Positions 49,615 through 59,613 of a DNA stretch of 64,000 nt are shown piece after piece (the first letter of the stretch is position 1; every line of letters begins with the position of its first letter). Source of the stretch: Siphonodentalium dalli. Its lineage: Eukaryota > Mollusca > Scaphopoda > Gadilida > Siphonodentaliidae. The stretch lies in contig CP136068.1 in NCBI GenBank assembly GCA_032622095.1, positions 6,613,314 through 6,677,313 on the forward strand, read 5' to 3'. The notes beneath the pieces are model-generated. The model was not told the DNA's origin, searched no databases, and saw only the letters and a program-made list of their open reading frames with translations. Made by a program: the position numbers and the translations under genes.

Positions 49615-49804
49615 TGGAATCCGAGTCAACAATATGATCGATGAGGCGACGATATTTCCGTTTCGAATATTCGACAGAATTGTCACTTTTAACAGTTTTT
49701 ATAAATTTGGAACATTTCGACACTTCAACAGTCAATTTATGAATTGCACGCAGTGCCACGTGTATCAACAATTCTAATTGGAACGGAATTCGAATTTTCA
49801 ACAT
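49615..49804 (-). CDS. Uncharacterised spliced gene, probable first recognisable exon
   Basis: A frame from ATG at 49804 encodes MLKIRIPFQLELLIHVALRA and SVEYSKRKYRRLIDHIVDSD, plausibly helical and basic. It must hand one base to the exon at 49174-49289. Two donors give the right phase. GTCAAA at 49609-49614 is weak but gives an uninterrupted product. GTATGG at 49549-49554 is a better donor, but the frame then crosses TAG at 49595-49597, unless a 40-bp micro-exon (49555-49594) is used. With the first choice the product is about 207 residues in five exons. The frame is also open upstream into the Crypton-like remnant, so the true start is uncertain. Confidence 0.55.
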
Positions 49805-49903
49805 TTGAATCCGAAGTGTTGTTCGTTTTGGTGCTATACAGAGAATATCCGACAGTTTTCGTTGTATTTCTATTGACGCAACATAATAATGTTTCACAGA
49901 TAT

Positions 49904-50400
49904 TTCCCAGAGAAGAACTTCCTCACTTTCCGTTATAGGTTCAGCTGCATTTTGGGCGATAACCTTTGCCAGCGTCTTCCAACTGCTTCCTCTTACTTGC
50001 TGACACCGCCCTGGAACCTTCAAATCCACGGTCCATGCATATGCTATAAGGATATTTCTATTTCCCCAAGTATATGTCAATACCACGGTGGTATGATGCC
50101 AATGAGTCTGCCCCATAATCAGATCCATCGGATTTCGTTATAGACAAAATGAATGACCAAATATAATTGTCCATATGATTTGGGCCAATTGTCTCAATAG
50201 CTTGAAAGTCATTTCTCTCTGACTCAAATCTTGCGATTGCCCTTACAACCACGTGTGTGTTCTTCGCCGTGTTTCGTTTTGCATACTGGTTACAAACTCA
50301 TCTTTCTCATAATCATGAACTTCAACATGTGTTGTTGCCTTGGAATTAGATGCAGGTTTCTGAACATTCAGATCCACTGCTGATGATGCAATAACAGTAG
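49904..50400 (-). pseudogene. Crypton-type tyrosine recombinase core-binding domain remnant (DUF3504/ZMYM/KIAA1958-like)
   Basis: Reading the minus strand with corrections: EFVTSMQNETRRRTHTW (frame to 50243), then AIARFESERNDFQAIETI, DNYIWSFILSITKSDGSDYG and ADSLASYHRGIDIYLGK, a TAG stop at 50058, then YPYSICMDRGFEG, SRAVSASKRKQLEDAGKG and, after another shift near 49943, AAEPITESEEVLLWE. The order (NxxTxxKT-like start, 'F-x-S-x-x-K-x-DGS-x-Y-x-x-x-SL', 'Yp-x-s-i-x-x-D-x-x-F-x-x-SR', 'aKrKqL-x-x-x-GKG-x-rP') is that of the Crypton-derived domain of ZMYM2/3/4, QRICH1 and KIAA1958. One stop and two frameshifts make it non-functional. The catalytic domain (Arg-His-x-x-Tyr) is absent. Its last frame runs on without a stop into the neighbouring gene's exon. 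Confidence 0.75.
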
Positions 50401-50514
50401 CACACTGACAATAAATTCGGTTTTTATTGGTATTGATCAATACCAAATCTGATTCCCTTGGTTTTGATCAAAACAAAATCTGAATCCCTTGGTTTTGAGG
50501 ACATGTTCAATACC

Positions 50515-50595
50515 ATATATTGGTTTTGACCGATAGTCTTCAATAGTTATCGTTACTGTTTCCGTGGAGCTCACGGCCAGATTGGAGGTCGCCAT
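50515..50595 (-). CDS. Possible 5' exon of the Crypton-like gene
   Basis: ATG at 50595 has a good start context (A at -3, G at +4) and opens with MATSNLAVSSTETVTITIED. The frame then enters a block related to the 57-bp palindromic repeat of 59614-60145 ('ggttttgatcaaaac'). It lies just upstream of the recombinase remnant on the same strand and may be its N-terminus. No donor could be fixed. Confidence 0.3.
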
Positions 50596-50903
50596 TTTAT
50601 TTCGAAGCGACTGAAACACGTGCTAGTGTTAAAATCACAGCAAATAACTTAGACTGGTTCAATGGGTGATCACAGATATGTTTCCTGATGGCCGGACAAT
50701 CTTATCTTCGGGAATCTTGACATGTATGTATCTACAAACTTTTAATTATAGGATGCTTTCGGTTTCGACTTCAACTTTACACGAAATCTTCACACATATT
50801 TTGTATCAGCACAAAAGCTCATATATGGGCACCAACTCAATAGAGAAGTGACAGAACATTTCAGACTCAACAAATAAGATTATGCCTTTGTCAATGGATA
50901 CGA

Positions 50904-51950
50904 GATAACAAATTTTCATCAAAAAGACTTCAAGTTGAAAAATAAATTTCTCAGTAAATTTGATAAAAATTTGTCATGCTGTTTCAAATTGGTCATGTTC
51001 ACAGTAATTTATCAGGTTTAGAACTTTAGGTCATGTTTATGGAATGGCATGTACTTTTACATTTATTCCTTATTTGAGCTTAAGCTTAAATCACTTACGC
51101 GTAAATGCAAATTATTTTGCTCAAATGCAAATCATTTACGCTTAAGCACGAAAAGATCATAATTTTCATATTTATGCTTAAGTGCAAATAAGAAGTAAAT
51201 ATTAAAACCATGTCCCATATTGTATGGGAGTTCAAATTCACATTTAATAGCCAATTACGCTTAAGTGTAATGCACTAAGGCATTACGCATGAGCGTAATT
51301 CAGATTTCCATTATGTTTTTCAAAGCATCATCTATTAAACTTAAGCGTAAAGCCATTACACTTAAGCGTAATGTCGTTATGATTAAGCGTAATGTCAATA
51401 CGCTTAAGCGTAATTCATATTCCATATGTGAAAACTCCCCTGAAGCTGAAATGGATGCAGCCAATTCCTGATGCTAGTAACTTTTGACAAATATCGAGCT
51501 TAGATTATATCATTATATGTAAGGTAATAAGGCTATAAAAATATGTTATGCTTAAGCGTAATGGCAGTGCGCTTAAGTGTATTTTTCAATTTCCAGTGCT
51601 TTATGACTAATTGGATTCTCTCAATATTAAATCTATTTTGAACCCTTAAGCATAAGTAGCTATTAAATATGAATTTGGCCTCCCATACCAATATGGGTGA
51701 ACCACAAATCAATCTTTATTTAGACCGATCTGTCTAAATTTGTTGGGCAATCAGTCTAAACAGATTGAATGTTGACAATTTGCCAATAGATAAGACATAA
51801 AATTTTCATAAAAAAAAATCTTAAAGTTGAAAAAGACATTTGGCAGTTTATTTGATAAAAAGTTGTCATTCCGTTTGAAAATTATCATGATTCATCGGAA
51901 TTTATCAGGTCTAGGTGAATAGGTGTATGGGAGGCCATGCGCAAATTACT
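50904..51950 (+). repeat. Diverged ~885-bp direct duplication
   Basis: 50904-51060 and 51789-51950 share 'aattttcat(c)aaaaa', 'tttgataaaaa(t/g)ttgtcat', 'gttt(c/g)aaa(t)tggtcatg' and 'aatttatcagg'. Each copy is followed by a cluster of CTTAAGCGTAA-like palindromes, so the palindrome clusters were duplicated with it. Confidence 0.7.
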
Positions 51951-52290
51951 TAAACTTTAGAATAAAAAAATTATGGATCATATTTATGCTCAAGCGCAAA
52001 TAAGGTACAAATGTTAAAATCGCATCCCATATTGGTGAACCATCGAATGTTCTTTATTTGACCGATCGGTCTGAAACGTCTATACCAATTGGTCTAAAGT
52101 CTTCCTGTCAGTACCTTCTCTGACACCGGTCTAACTAAATTGTAAGAGAAGGAAAGCATTTTCACATTTATTCATTATTTGCGCAAAAGTGCAAATTATT
52201 TACTCTTAAGCACAAATTATTTACGCTTAAGTGCAAATTATTTACAAATGAGCACAAATCATTATAATTTATTCTTGAGCACAAAATTGA
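51070..52290. repeat. Cluster of TACGCTTAAGCGTAA-like near-palindromes
   Basis: At least 15 variants of 'tacgcttaagcgtaa' or half-sites ('ttaagcgtaa', 'tttacgcttaag', 'cttaagtgcaaa') occur between 51070 and 52290, densest at 51240-51420. Each is centred on CTTAAG. Spacing is irregular (roughly 20-40 bp in the dense part). There is no gene; the 60-codon frame at 51289-51471 reflects the repeats. Confidence 0.85.
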
Positions 52291-53001
52291 CAAATGGATC
52301 ACCCAGACCTGTTTGAATTTTATAATATTTCATTAATTAATCATATAATCAAAATGAAGATAATTATGTCACAACATAGACATACAAATTTGATGGGCTT
52401 ACTAAGGCTAAGGGGTTACTTTTTCCACCCGCACCCACTGAATAATTATTGTTTTAAATATAAAAACTTAATGCTAACAACAGTTGTATGATGTTTTATT
52501 TATATGGACATGACTACACGTCGTTCAATAAATGGACCCAATATTTACGACCTATTTTAATCATGCACAAATTACAAATCAAAGAATTATTTGCATGTAT
52601 TCGTATCTTCGAATTATTGAAAATTATGAAATTAGCACATGCTGCACGACCACTGAGCCTCACGTGTGTCTACTTGCTGCCCACGGACCCAAACAGGTAA
52701 GGTCATATTGGCAGAAAATTACGGCATACAAACTGATTACCCGTATAATATTCCTAAAAAAATAAATTACCTCGAGGCAGCTTTTAGTTTCCCTCATGAT
52801 CTTTCGGCAGACATATATTCTCAAAATATTTGTCTTCACATTGATATAATGACCACTATTCATGTGGTTATATCAGTGTCTACTGTTAACACAATGAAGT
52901 CATGATTGCAATTTTTTTACCTGTCTTGTTGACTTATAAAATAAATTAAGAATTTCCTCGCGTGGGCTTGTTATGTTACATGAGCCGGGACATCTCGGTT
53001 A

Positions 53002-53367
53002 GTGAACCTTCAGACGACCACGATTCAATTGTAAGTGGAAGGATTTTCGTCGTAGGAAGTAACATGAAGATGGAGTGCGCATGCTCACGTCTAAATCGTA
53101 GAACAAAAAATAATATCAGAGAGTGTTTGATTTTAGATACGATATCGTGGCGTATCCTTGGTTACATCCACTTGCGACGTAATCGCAGTCGTGTGTATGT
53201 AAAAATCGTAGCTGGAAATGGTCGTAGGGTAGTCAATCACATGCTTTAGAACAACTTACGATAGAATAATGCACGTGACATCGCAATCGTCTGAACAAAC
53301 TATCCACGATCTCGTCGGGCCCGATTCCTCCACTTACGATGTGTATCGTGGTCGTCTGAAGGTACAC
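53002..53367. mobile_element. Nested MITE with TTA target duplication, 366 bp
   Basis: 'gtgaaccttcagacgaccac' and the inverse of 'gtggtcgtctgaaggtacac' are its ends. TTA flanks both sides (52999-53001 and 53368-53370), as for Harbinger-type insertions. The outer element's 'ctcggtta|gccgag' sequence rejoins across it. Internal 'cgtag/cgtaatcg' words repeat. Confidence 0.85.
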
Positions 53368-53412
53368 TTAGCCGAGACGACACAGTCTGCGGGGACAAAT
53401 CAATCATGCTGT

Positions 53413-53640
53413 TATGTGAGCTGAGACAACTCGGTTAGCTGAGACAACTCGGTAGTCAACGTCAACCGAGTTGTCCCAACTAGCTAACCGAGTTGTCCCA
53501 GCTAGCTAACCGAGTTGTCCCAGCGAACTCGGTTTGACGAGTTGACGCGGCTCATGTAACAGCACACCATTATTTTAGTCAGTCAGCACAGAGGATCTAG
53601 GCACCCGGCAGACCGGGTTGTCCCGGCTAACCGAGTTGTC
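53413..53640. repeat. Cluster of AACCGAGTTGTCCC repeats in both orientations
   Basis: 'gagacaactcggtta' (twice) faces 'aaccgagttgtccca' (at least four times), within the outer inverted-repeat element. These can form alternative stems with each other and with the element ends. Confidence 0.8.
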
Positions 53641-53659
53641 CCGCTCATGTAACAAGCCC

Positions 53660-54006
53660 CTAAATACATAGGCCTACAGGGCGCTCAAAGAATTCTTGGA
53701 AAAATGACCACATCATGCTTGATTCTAGTTTGCAATTTGGGAACTACGCATTCATCAATATTTAACACATTTACAATGATTTTTCACAAGCAAATTCTTG
53801 ATGAATATATAACAATTAAACAGTGATTTATTTACAAACATCAATTTCAATGGAAAACTACATTACTTCCGAATGGACACTCGGAACTATCGAATCGTTC
53901 AATGAAAATGTTCCGTTGCGCTGGAAGGCGAAGATAGAATTATTGGCGCAATCAATAATCGCATTGAAATCACACCAAATTGAATTGTAATTGACCCACT
54001 CAACCC
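53660..54006. other. Short intergenic stretch, nothing recognised
   Basis: AT-rich spacer between two transposon insertions. Confidence 0.5.
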
Positions 54007-54014
54007 GCTGTCAG

Positions 54015-55008
54015 CAGAGGCGGACTGGCCGATCGGGAGACCGGGAAATTTTCCGATGGGCCGGAGGCCGGAAAAATTCTGATTCCACGTGATTTCCTAT
54101 CAAGCGAGAATCCGAGTGTTTTTTACGGTTGGGGGGGGGGGGGGGCGGGTATATGTGGTTGGGCCGCCCAACCACAACTTGGGCCGCAAATGAAACCGAC
54201 ATGGGCCGCCACATGTGTTGTTTAACCAGCCGTGTATCCAATAAGATGGCACTCTTCTCACATAAATTCATGAAGGGTAACCATATTTGGGGTCCAGAGG
54301 CGGACTGGTCGATCGGGAGACCGGGAAAATTCCGGACGTGGGCCGCCACATGTGTTGTTTAACCAGCCGAATTGGCTAATCGTAATTTTGTCATTAACTG
54401 AACTTGTCAGCATCATATAACACCACGTAAAGACCCCGATTTTAACGGTAACTCCCAGCTGTAAATCCCAAAAAAATCTCACGCACCCCTCCCGGACCCT
54501 CCCCCAATTAAAATTTACAACAAAATAGGAACGCTTCAGTTGATGCCAGTCTAGATGCTAGGATTCGCGATTTTCTTGTATAGTTTTCAAAATTTTCTCA
54601 CCCCGGGCCGAACAACCATGAACAGCCCAGTGTGTCCTGGTCTCTTGTCCGTAGCCGTGTGCATTTGTCTGGAGTTAGACCGCTAGATGTTAGAATTTAT
54701 GCAATTTTTCAGGTAAAAATATCTGAATGGTCTCGTACCGGGAATATATAGAACCATGACTTATGAATATATAGGATATTAGGCCAGAGGTGCAAATGGA
54801 ATTATGCAAAAACATGTATTTCGTCTGCATCTGATTCAAGGGGGGGGGGGGGTGCAAATGGGATTATGCAAAAATATGCATTTGGTCTGATGCTGATTCA
54901 AGGAATTGGAATTGGAATTTCCCAAGGTGGACTGTGGACACTCCCCGAACAGATGGGCCGGTATTATATTAATTTCCCGGGCCGGTTTTTTGGCCCAGTC
55001 CGCCTCTG
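54015..55008. mobile_element. Non-autonomous hAT-type element, 994 bp
   Basis: Perfect terminal inverted repeats CAGAGGCGGACTGG and CCAGTCCGCCTCTG are flanked by the perfect 8-bp duplication GCTGTCAG (54007-54014 and 55009-55016). The terminal block 'cagaggcggactgg(c/t)cgatcg' is repeated internally at 54296, and 'gggccgccacatgtgttgtt' occurs twice (54204 and 54340), so it has an internal tandem duplication. Poly-G runs lie at about 54130 and 54841. No transposase remains. Confidence 0.93.
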
Positions 55009-55250
55009 GCTGTCAGTTCATAATCTAGTTAATCCACATTACTTCATGATTGGGAAATCATCAGATAAATATAATGTAATTGTTCTTGCAAAGAATTGAA
55101 TATTTCTCAATCCAGTCGGCGGTGGGGGGGGGTTTCAGGGCACGTATGCCGGGGTGGATGTGTGGTCGACGGGACCAAACAAAATTTCCGCAACTAAAAA
55201 AATATTTTCCTGCATGTTTTTGTACTGTTTTTGCAATGAGTTTGGCTTAA

Positions 55251-55532
55251 AGGTACTCAATTCGATCAGACGCTCCTAAATTACTATTTCTTTGGCTTCG
55301 GGGTTATTAATTGGTTTAAACAGAAAACTCGAGCGGTAATAATTTACCACTCAATTTTTTCTGTTTAAACTCAAGTTTCTGGCCCAGAAAGAATTTAAAT
55401 AACTAACTTGAAAAATCTATATCTGATCACGCTGAACTTTGACAGGTAGGTTCCTTGACACGATTCAAATATATTTTAACCCCGAAGCCAAAGAAATAGT
55501 AATTTAGGAGCGTCTGATCGGATTGAGTACCT
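55251..55532. mobile_element. TTAA-flanked MITE with ~60-bp inverted ends, 282 bp
   Basis: 'aggtactcaattcgatcaga' through 'ctttggcttcggggtta' on the left is matched almost perfectly by the inverse on the right, about 60 bp. TTAA borders both sides (55247-55250 and 55533-55536). A diverged relative lies at about 56906-57262 ('cccctaaataactatttctt', 'cttcgggttt'). Confidence 0.88.
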
Positions 55533-55547
55533 TTAAAACACCTTAGA

Positions 55548-55890
55548 ATAAAAGAAATAATGTAATTATAACTGCTAAACTGGCTGCAGGCAGTTATCGT
55601 GTTGTATTTTGTTTCAAATTTTGAAATCCAAGATGGCCACTGGCAGCCATGTTTTTTTAGCCGAATGACCCCAAAATGACACATTCCTATTTACATGTTA
55701 TGTTAACATTCATGAATGCACAGAAATTAATATACAGCTGTTTACAGTGAATTCCCCCCCTCGCAAATCTCTGTTTTAGTGATAAAATGGGGGTTGGGTG
55801 TCCAAATATGGTCGAAAAAACTGCCGAAAACAGAAAAACAATTTGGATGTGGGGAAGAGTGAGTCCCAACTAGGGTCGAAAAGTAAAAAT
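55548..55890 (-). repeat. Dispersed ~345-bp repeat, copy B (inverted relative of 46131)
   Basis: Inverse of 46131-46515: 'ccttagaataaaagaaataa', 'gaaatccaagatggcc', 'ccgaatgaccccaaaatgac', 'ctgtttacagtgaattcccc' and 'aaaactgccgaaaacagaaa' pair with that copy in reverse order. It starts 16 bp beyond the MITE at 55251-55532. Confidence 0.85.
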
Positions 55891-56480
55891 CAGCATACGT
55901 GCCTGAATTATTTTCCGAGCTCACCCCCTTATCCAGTTAGGATTCTCTCTTAACTAAAATATGGTAATACAGACCAAATAAGGAATTTACTATGATAGTA
56001 TTGTGAGTTGTAAGTTGTAGATGCACCAAACACAAATCCAAATATAAGGAAATGATGCATTATCGTGACTCTGCTTATAAACAATTCACTGCTCTTTTTG
56101 CTCGACTTGCATTTTCTCTGACACAAAGTGTGTTTTGTGAATAATATCACATTCATATAATAATTATGCTATACTATATAATAGTATCTTCTTGAGGAAA
56201 TTATCATAATTTGATAAATGTTATTTCTAAACTATAACCTAAATGAAGGCCGCCCGCCCGAAGTCATGAAGAATGTGATTACTAACACCCCCACCCATGA
56301 TGGGTATTTCACCTGTCATCAAACCATGATACATGTATGACATGCCTGCAATAATGTTTTCTTTGTTTGAAATCATATATGTCGTTGCCAGTACATTGAA
56401 AATATTTATATCCAGAACAATATGTGATATTTTAAGTAAATCTATAGATGTACATGTCATTTCATATACTAGTGCATGTT
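55891..56480. other. Intergenic, no gene seen
   Basis: Nothing supported beyond chance frames. Confidence 0.5.
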
Positions 56481-56734
56481 CAAGCCTTGAAATGGTGTGC
56501 GTGTCATTTGCAGAATGATGTCCCCAGAGGGTGAGTTTAGTGATGGTACCCCGCACAGTGGGCTAGCATCACCAAATACCCCCTCTGGATAGCTCATGCT
56601 GCTTACACCTTAGCAGAAGGAGGTTCACAGAGGGTGAATTTGGTGATGCTAGCCCACTATGTGGGGTACCATAACTAAATTCTTTCTCTGGGGACCTCAT
56701 TCTGCAAATGACAGACACAATATTTCAAGGCTTG
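56481..56734. mobile_element. Doubly palindromic element, 254 bp
   Basis: The outer ends 'caagccttgaaatggtgtgc' and 'acaatatttcaaggcttg' are inverses, followed by 'gtcatttgcagaatga' and 'tcattctgcaaatgac'. Each half also folds on itself ('ccagagggtgagtttagtga' with 'caccaaataccccctctgg'; 'cagagggtgaatttggtgat' with 'aactaaattctttctctg'). The whole can form a cruciform with two arms. It is the same family as the single hairpins at 10203 and 10495. Confidence 0.85.
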
Positions 56735-56905
56735 TTGGTATCATTTTATAAGACCTGTATGTTATATTTTATAGAGGACTGTCAGCTAGAAGTCTTGCTG
56801 TGGTAGTAAATTGACTGGAAGACATACACTGGACCAAAGGAACTTCGATGTATTCAATTTACAACTGTACATGTAAGTTTTTATATAAATACGCATCACT
56901 TAGAA

Positions 56906-57262
56906 GATGTATAATCTGATTTGACGCCCCCCTAAATAACTATTTCTTCAGCTTCGGGTTTAAATCATATTTTATTTGAGTTGAGGATCCTATCCCTCAA
57001 AGCTCTGAGTTATCAAATCTGTTAATTTTATCCACCTCGATTATTTGTCAGCATACCAAACATTCCACTGACTTCTTCTAGAAATATGCAGATATACAAG
57101 ATATTGAGAGGTCTCGCAAGGTCATCGCAAATCAATTTCGGAAGATAACGTTATGAAAAGTAATGTTGGATGACTATTGGCTTTCGGTGTAAATTTCCGT
57201 TGTTGTTCATGTTGTAACTGGATGATCCGGGGACCATCAGATCAGATTGTGCACCTTTAACA
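56906..57262. mobile_element. Diverged relative of the 55251 MITE
   Basis: 'tttgacgcccccctaaataa' and 'cttcagcttcgggtttaaat' match the left end of the 55251-55532 element. 'ccatcagatcagattgtgca' and 'cctttaac' match its right end loosely. Boundaries are approximate. Confidence 0.5.
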
Positions 57263-58199
57263 AAAAGCCTTATGTTGTATGTTTGTTGAATTTAGGTCTA
57301 AATTCCCTACCTATGGAAAAGAGTCCAAACAAATAATGTCTAGCAGATTGTGAACTTCTAAGTGTCATGGTATGGAATAAGACTAAATAAAATAATACCT
57401 GTGAAGGGTAACTGGAGATTAAATCACTGCATTTTGCACTTTAATTCACAGAATACTGATGACACTATATAAACCATAGCCATGATAGCCTTATAAATGG
57501 CCTGGTAAATATCCAGTAACCTGATGTGCTTTTAAAGACAAATTAAAGTGATGTGAAACAATCCAGTGAGGTGTTCCCGGACCTGCTGATGGAATAATAA
57601 ACAATCATGCCAAAATAATTTATCCAAATAGTCAGAAAACAACAATTAAAGTCAGTGACTAGTATAATAGTAGTGGGACAATCATTTCAGTAATGTTTAT
57701 ACTCAATAAGGTTCCCTGAATAAAGTAGTAAATGTTTACATGTGTGCGTGGTTCAACCGTTGTATTCTCTGAAATGCTACAGTGGATATGGTTGGAATTT
57801 TAGTTCTTAATCTCAGGTTTTTGCTACATAATTCCAGTGGGGATAGTGTTTGGATACTAACTGATTGTTTATATGCACCCATATATGCCTGTTTAAAAAA
57901 GGGGATTTATTATGCTGCATGTCTGTCTGTTAGTTCGCTTTTGGATTCCAGATGTCAGATGATAACTTTAGATAGTCTCAACTGAGTTGAATGAAATTTG
58001 AAATGTGTGTGTTTTAATGAACAAAATACAGGTCAATTTTGAGTTTTGGTTCAGCACGTCAATTTCACCAGAGTTAAAGGCCTTTTGTTGGAATTGCCAT
58101 GGGCATATTTTGCCATGTCCTAACAATGCTTTTAATATTCAATGAAATAAGTCAGCAATATATGTCTTTAAATCTGACTTTTCCTAAACATAGTATTTT
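57263..58199. other. Intergenic or intronic, nothing recognised
   Basis: No supported feature. It precedes the candidate exon at 58216. Confidence 0.45.
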
Positions 58200-58215
58200 A
58201 TGCATTTCTTTTCAG

Positions 58216-58523
58216 AGTATGTTCGTTCACTGGCATTGGAAACTTTAGTACCAGAATGTGCACATCATACAGAGGAGGCATGTGTGTTATCTGTGCAGAT
58301 ACAATATGTTATTCGTCAACTTTTCATTCATAAATATTGCACCACAATATACAAGTGTGGTGCAGCCTGTGGGAAGTTAGTAACATGCTATGCTGTCAAG
58401 TGCTGCTATATTCATCAGATGCGAATATATAGGAGTTTGCAGTTCTTTAAATGTCTACTGCATGACAGGTGTAAAACAGATGAGCTGTCATTCTTGGGAA
58501 TGTTCAATATAAGAAGGGTGTGA
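58216..58523 (+). CDS. Candidate terminal exon, Cys/His-rich
   Basis: A good acceptor, 'gcatttcttttcag' (ending at 58215), opens a plus-strand frame to TGA at 58521-58523. It starts EYVRSLALETLVPECAHHTE and contains many Cys (KCGAACGKLVTCYAVKCC). An ATTAAA signal followed by a TGTG-rich stretch lies near 58652-58685 and could end a transcript. Codon texture is not strongly protein-like and no upstream exon was found, so a non-coding RNA exon or chance is equally possible. Confidence 0.25.
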
Positions 58524-58649
58524 TGAACTATATATTAAGTGTTAATTCATTGCAATTGTTGCAATGGTGAGGTGTGCACATACAACAGGAATATACACTG
58601 GTGTGGAAGAATGGCTAGGATGACAATTATTCCTGCTGGATATGTTTGA

Positions 58650-58655
58650 ATTAAA
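58650..58655 (+). promoter_or_regulatory. Possible poly(A) signal
   Basis: ATTAAA in 'gaattaaagtttaatttt', followed by a GT-rich 'ctgtgtcttc' about 25 bases later. It would serve the candidate exon at 58216-58523. Confidence 0.25.
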
Positions 58656-58699
58656 GTTTAATTTTCAAAATCTCACTGTGTCTTCATTGATGTTTATCT

Positions 58700-59568
58700 T
58701 AAAACTTCATTCAACATTGATGCAACCAATTATGTCATTTGGACAATTCACTTCATCTTCGACTATTAATTTTGGTTGCTTATGATATGATTCATGAATG
58801 GGGTGGCCCTCACATGTGCAGGCAAATTACATGCCTCAATTTAAGGTTACTGACAGCACTTAAATGGTAGAATAGTCCTCAGAGGTTTGTGATTTCAGGA
58901 AATTTTACATGTAATTTGCCACATCTTGCAGCATCTTGTGGAATTTAGTTCTATGCCAGCATGCACACTTGAAAAATTAATCACAAAATTATGTGAGAAA
59001 CACTTGACTGTTTGCGTACCAACTGTTTCTATCATAATAATTTCAGGACTGTGTAAACAGTAAATAAGTGATAACCGTAAACAAAAAAAATACATGGTCA
59101 CCGTTTATTTTCTATTTACTTGGCAACCAACATTATTATGGTAGAAACCATTAAACATAATGGGTTTTCGTATAATTTAAGATTTGACCAATTGGCAAAA
59201 AGAACCCATATACATGTACATATATGTTTGTGGGAGGGTATGAAAGGCATAATATAGCAATTTGATAGCCTGTAGCATGCAAGTGATCAGCTGAATTTTT
59301 GTACTGGAAATGGAATCTGGTGGCATCTGTTTCAGACTGTCTATAGCCTTTTTATAATTAGCCCTTTAATATATCAATGGATTGGTAATTATAATACAAA
59401 TCAATTTATGACTTGGGTCATAAATTAATTTTCATTATAATTTTACATGTCGAACTTGGAAAACCAAATTCATTCATGTGTTGCATATATTTAGTTGAGT
59501 ATGGTTATGGTACAATAAATGGGTGGATTTAGTGTACAGTACCCTTAAAGGTTGCATAAGTATGTTGT
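58700..59568. other. Intergenic, no gene seen
   Basis: AT-rich with no repeat array or exon recognised. Confidence 0.5.
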
Positions 59569-59613
59569 ATGGCACATTTATCAATAAATTGTGCAAAAAA
59601 GGAACTTTTTGGT

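Larger units (their letters stand above)
52964..53659. mobile_element. Inverted-repeat element with GGGCTTGTTACATGAGC ends
   Basis: The left end 'gggcttgttatgttacatga' and right end 'tcatgtaacaagccc' pair, allowing a 4-bp insertion on the left. The match continues as 'gc(c)gggaca(t/a)ctcggttag'. Without the nested element at 53002-53367 it would be about 327 bp. No target duplication is obvious. Confidence 0.75.

Noticed and set aside
51070-52290. CRISPR-like array
   Set aside because: The repeats vary in sequence, the spacing is irregular, no cas genes are present and the genome is eukaryotic.
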